The position numbers were made by a program, and so were the translations under genes. The notes below the pieces were generated by a model. That model searched no databases. It was not told the origin of the DNA and was given only the letters and a program-made list of their open reading frames with translations. Below, in pieces: positions 6,563 through 8,817 of a DNA stretch of 8,817 bases. The DNA is from Bacillota bacterium (lineage in GTDB: Bacteria > Bacillota > Clostridia > Lachnospirales > Lachnospiraceae), in the NCBI GenBank assembly GCA_023387655.1, contig JAEWHR010000109.1, positions 1-8,817 on the forward strand, written 5' to 3'. Every line of letters starts with the position of its first letter. Positions within the stretch are counted from its first letter, which is position 1.

Positions 6563-6603
6563 TTTACAATGGAAATTTTTTGTGATATATTAATTGAATA
6601 TAT
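6563..6603 (+). promoter_or_regulatory. Promoter of the tetR-oxidoreductase operon with possible TetR operator
   Basis: TTTACA (6563-6568) and TATATT (6586-6591) are 17 bases apart and each match the sigma-A consensus at 5 of 6 positions. A second, perfect TATAAT lies at 6601-6606 but lacks a well-placed -35. The -10 box is part of a 19-bp palindrome, ATATATT (6585-6591) and AATATAT (6597-6603) around a 5-base centre. TetR-family repressors often bind such a site to control their own operon. The region is very AT-rich, so the palindrome may be fortuitous. Confidence 0.5.
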
Positions 6604-6649
6604 AATCAATGAATAGAAGTTCAGTGAAATACATGTTGGAGAGTTAAAA

Positions 6650-7225
6650 ATGGAGACTAGGAAAGAACAAAAAGAGAAGCGAAGACAAGAAATTATATAT
6701 GCAGCATTGGAGTTATTTGTGTGTAAAGGCTATGCTTCAACAAAAGTGACAGATATTGCGAAACGTGTAAATATGAGTACTGGATTGCTATTTCACTATT
6801 TTGAATCAAAGGAGAAATTATACGAAGAATTGGTTCGAATGGGGTTGGAAGGAACAAATTATCCACGAGAGCAGAAGTGTAATCATGCAATTGATTTTTT
6901 TACACAGTTTACAACACAATTATTCACGTATATGCGTCAACAGCCTGTGATGGCAAAACTATTTGTTCTAATGGCAGAGGCACAGAGAAATGAAGGTACA
7001 CCAATACATATCAGAGAAATTGCGATGAAAGTAGATACCATTGAACAGTTTATACCTATCATTGAGTGGGGGCAGCAGGAAGGAACAATAAGAGAAGGGA
7101 ATCCAAGGGTAATTTCCAATGCATTTTGGTGTAGTATTCAAGGGATTGCGGAGAGATATGCAGCAAATCAGGACATTGAACTTCCTGATGCGGCTTGGAT
7201 CGTTGATATTGTAAGAAAGAGATAA
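6650..7225 (+). CDS. TetR/AcrR-family transcriptional regulator
   Basis: This 191-residue protein is the usual TetR-family size. The N-terminal DNA-binding domain is clear. RRQEIIYAALELFVCKGYAS (11-30) forms helix 1 and its turn, and VTDIAKRVNMSTGLLFHYF (33-51) forms the helix-turn-helix, followed by the typical SKEKLY (53-58). The C-terminal helical part (about 75-190) should bind an unknown small ligand and mediate dimerisation; its sequence does not reveal the ligand. ATG 6650 has GGAGAG (6638-6643) 6 bases upstream. The oxidoreductase gene starts 11 bases after the stop codon, so the two are almost certainly one operon. The regulator probably represses this unit until the enzyme's substrate or a related hydrophobic compound binds (inference). 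A palindrome overlapping the -10 box upstream could be its operator. Confidence 0.95.
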   Translation: METRKEQKEKRRQEIIYAALELFVCKGYASTKVTDIAKRVNMSTGLLFHYFESKEKLYEELVRMGLEGTNYPREQKCNHAIDFFTQFTTQLFTYMRQQPVMAKLFVLMAEAQRNEGTPIHIREIAMKVDTIEQFIPIIEWGQQEGTIREGNPRVISNAFWCSIQGIAERYAANQDIELPDAAWIVDIVRKR

Positions 7226-7236
7226 AGGAGAGCGTA

Positions 7237-8709
7237 ATGAAAAAAGTTGTAATTATAGGTGGTGGAATTGCAGGTATGACAGCAGGCGTTCTACTACAAA
7301 AAGAGGGGTATCAGACTGAAATTTTTGAAAAGAACTCAGTAGTAGGTGGACAATGTACTGGATGGAAAAGAGAAGGTTATTTTATTGACAATTGTATTCA
7401 CTGGTTAACGGGAACAAAAGAAGGAAGTGATCTTCATGAATTATGGAAAGAGATTGGCGTATTAAGTGATGACATAGAGTTATATCAAAAAGAAATGTTT
7501 TTTTCATCGAAGCGAAACGGGCAGATACTTACCTATTGGAGAGATTTAGAAAAGACAAGACAGGAAATGATAGAGCTTTCACCAGAAGATGAGAAGGAAA
7601 TAAATAAATTGATGCGTTATGTGAAACTCGCTGAAGGTCTGGCTATCCCAGTAAAAAAGCCTTTTGATGCAATGAATCCATTGGAGTTTATAAAGCTTGG
7701 TATGTCGATGAAAGCAATGGGTAAGGTAATGAAAGAGTATGGAAAGATTAGCATGGAGGAACTGGCTTTGCGCTTTCGGCATCCCTTGATTCAGCGTTCT
7801 ATTATGGATTATATGCCACCAGGATATCTGGCATATGCGTTCCTTGCTTCTTATGCCACGGTAACGAGCGGGAATGGAGATATTCCCAAAGGTGGTTCCT
7901 TACAGACGGCACTGCGTATTGCTGATAGGTATAAAGCAAATGGTGGTGTATTACATACAAATGCAAATGTAGAGAGAATACTTTTGAATGGAAAAAAGGC
8001 AGAAGGGATTTTATTAGAGAATGGAACGAAAATTAAATCTGATTTTGTAGTATGTGCCTGTGATACCGACTATACATTTCGCACTCTTTTACCAAATAGA
8101 TATATGCCAAAGCAGTTAAAAAAACAATATGAGGAGAGAGAGAAATATCCAGTGAGTAGTGGATTTCAAATTGCATATGCTGTGAAAGGAAGGTTTTTGG
8201 AACTTACAGGAACAAGAGTTTTCCAGTGCGATGAGATTGAAGTAGGGAATCATTCAGTGAAAGCCATGAGCATCCAGTCTTATGACTATGAACCGGATTT
8301 TGCACCAGAAGGAAACATGATTGTTCAATCAAATTTTAGTCAGTCAGAAAATGATTATAAGTATTGGGAGGAACTTTGTTCAAACAAAGAATTGTATGAA
8401 CAAAAGAAAGAAGAAATAGCGCAACAGGCAATGAAAAGAGTAATTGTAGAATATCCTTTCCTGGAGGGAAAAATACATGCACTCGATGTGTGGACACCAA
8501 TGACATATAATCGTTACTGCAATTCCTATAAAGGAGCTTACATGAGTTTTATGACAACAAAACAGGCAAAAGGTATTACAACACCAGGAATTATTAAGGG
8601 AATTGATAATGTATTGCTTGCAAGCCAATGGCTCATGGGACCTGGTGGTCTTCCGACAGCGGCTGCAATGGGGAAGTTTGCTGCATGGCGGATTATGAAA
8701 AAAGGTTAA
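7237..8709 (+). CDS. CrtI-like NAD(P)/FAD-dependent oxidoreductase (phytoene desaturase superfamily)
   Basis: This 490-residue flavoprotein is full length for the CrtI/amine-oxidase-like superfamily. The N-terminal dinucleotide-binding fold is VVIIGGGIAGMTAG (4-17), with Glu31 ending the second strand to bind the adenosine ribose, followed by VVGGQCTGW (35-43). KGGSLQTAL (218-226) and the strand VVCACDTDY (271-279) fit the central FAD-domain elements. The C-terminal FAD motif is NVLLASQWLMGPGGLPTAAA (458-477). ATG 7237 has AGGAG (7226-7230) 6 bases upstream. No signal peptide is present and membrane association would be peripheral. Relatives desaturate or isomerise carotenoids, but the family also covers many uncharacterised clostridial oxidoreductases. 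With no phytoene synthase or prenyltransferase gene nearby, a carotenoid role is not supported. The substrate is probably hydrophobic and may be linked to the ligand of the TetR regulator encoded 11 bases upstream. Confidence 0.9.
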   Translation: MKKVVIIGGGIAGMTAGVLLQKEGYQTEIFEKNSVVGGQCTGWKREGYFIDNCIHWLTGTKEGSDLHELWKEIGVLSDDIELYQKEMFFSSKRNGQILTYWRDLEKTRQEMIELSPEDEKEINKLMRYVKLAEGLAIPVKKPFDAMNPLEFIKLGMSMKAMGKVMKEYGKISMEELALRFRHPLIQRSIMDYMPPGYLAYAFLASYATVTSGNGDIPKGGSLQTALRIADRYKANGGVLHTNANVERILLNGKKAEGILLENGTKIKSDFVVCACDTDYTFRTLLPNRYMPKQLKKQYEEREKYPVSSGFQIAYAVKGRFLELTGTRVFQCDEIEVGNHSVKAMSIQSYDYEPDFAPEGNMIVQSNFSQSENDYKYWEELCSNKELYEQKKEEIAQQAMKRVIVEYPFLEGKIHALDVWTPMTYNRYCNSYKGAYMSFMTTKQAKGITTPGIIKGIDNVLLASQWLMGPGGLPTAAAMGKFAAWRIMKKG

Positions 8710-8747
8710 AATGGGGAGATTTTTTTTCTTCTTTATTATTTAAGAAG

Positions 8748-8753
8748 TATAAT
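8748..8753 (+). promoter_or_regulatory. Isolated TATAAT box downstream of the oxidoreductase gene
   Basis: A perfect TATAAT lies in the AT-rich stretch between the oxidoreductase stop and the right edge, but the expected -35 position (8725-8730) is a T/C run with no resemblance to TTGACA. A 6-bp inverted repeat, CTTCTT (8728-8733) with AAGAAG (8742-8747), precedes it. It may be a weak or regulated promoter for the next gene. Confidence 0.25.
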
Positions 8754-8804
8754 AGAACGTAGTCAATAAAATAAACTAGGATTTGTTGTTAGGGGAGAGA
8801 AGAA

Positions 8805-8817
8805 TTGTTTGGGAAGT
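8805..8817 (+). CDS. Possible first codons of the next gene, cut by the window edge
   Basis: AGGGGAG (8791-8797) is followed after 7 bases by TTG TTT GGG AAG and then the end of the window. The spacing is ideal for a start codon, and TTG starts are used in this genome (rpsI). Four codons cannot identify a product, and the reading frame could equally be accidental. Confidence 0.25.

Noticed and set aside
8380..8628. 82-codon minus-strand ORF inside the oxidoreductase gene
   Set aside because: It is antisense to the conserved C-terminal FAD region and its composition is typical of a shadow frame.
8728..8747. CTTCTT/AAGAAG hairpin as terminator of the oxidoreductase gene
   Set aside because: The stem is weak (6 bp, mostly A-T) and is followed by AGTATAA instead of a T run.

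Overview
The window looks like a piece of a low-GC Firmicute chromosome, most likely a clostridium of the Lachnospiraceae type. The evidence is AT-rich intergenic DNA, strong AGGAG-type ribosome binding sites, sigma-A promoters, and L13/S9 sequences of clostridial character. The genus assignment is an inference from sequence character, not from any search.

Left part (1-5163, all on the minus strand, so read right to left). A sensor histidine kinase gene is followed by a NarL/LuxR-type response regulator gene and then by a hairpin terminator. Next comes a separate transcription unit for an FtsX/MacB-type ABC system: a complete permease, an ATPase, and a second permease. The second permease overlaps the ATPase gene by 4 bases (ATGA) and runs off the left edge of the window. 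The picture is a two-component system next to a transporter made of two different FtsX-like permeases and one ATPase. No substrate-binding protein, membrane-fusion partner or peptide substrate gene is visible. Regulation of the transporter by the neighbouring two-component system is an inference from position.

Middle (5164-5624, no confident gene). This 461-base divergent intergenic region holds a minus-strand promoter for the kinase, a 74-nt imperfect inverted repeat, a near-perfect plus-strand sigma-A promoter, and a structured leader of about 128 nt ahead of rplM. It also contains a five-codon mini-ORF with a good ribosome binding site just upstream of the kinase start.

Centre-right (5625-6541, plus strand). 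This is the conserved rplM-rpsI ribosomal protein operon, closed by a strong intrinsic terminator.

Right part (6542-8817, plus strand). A TetR-type repressor gene and a CrtI-like (phytoene desaturase superfamily) FAD oxidoreductase gene lie 11 bases apart and form a probable two-gene operon. It has its own promoter with an overlapping palindrome. No clear terminator follows. The last 13 bases may be the first codons of another gene. I see no rRNA, tRNA, CRISPR array, transposase or phage gene.
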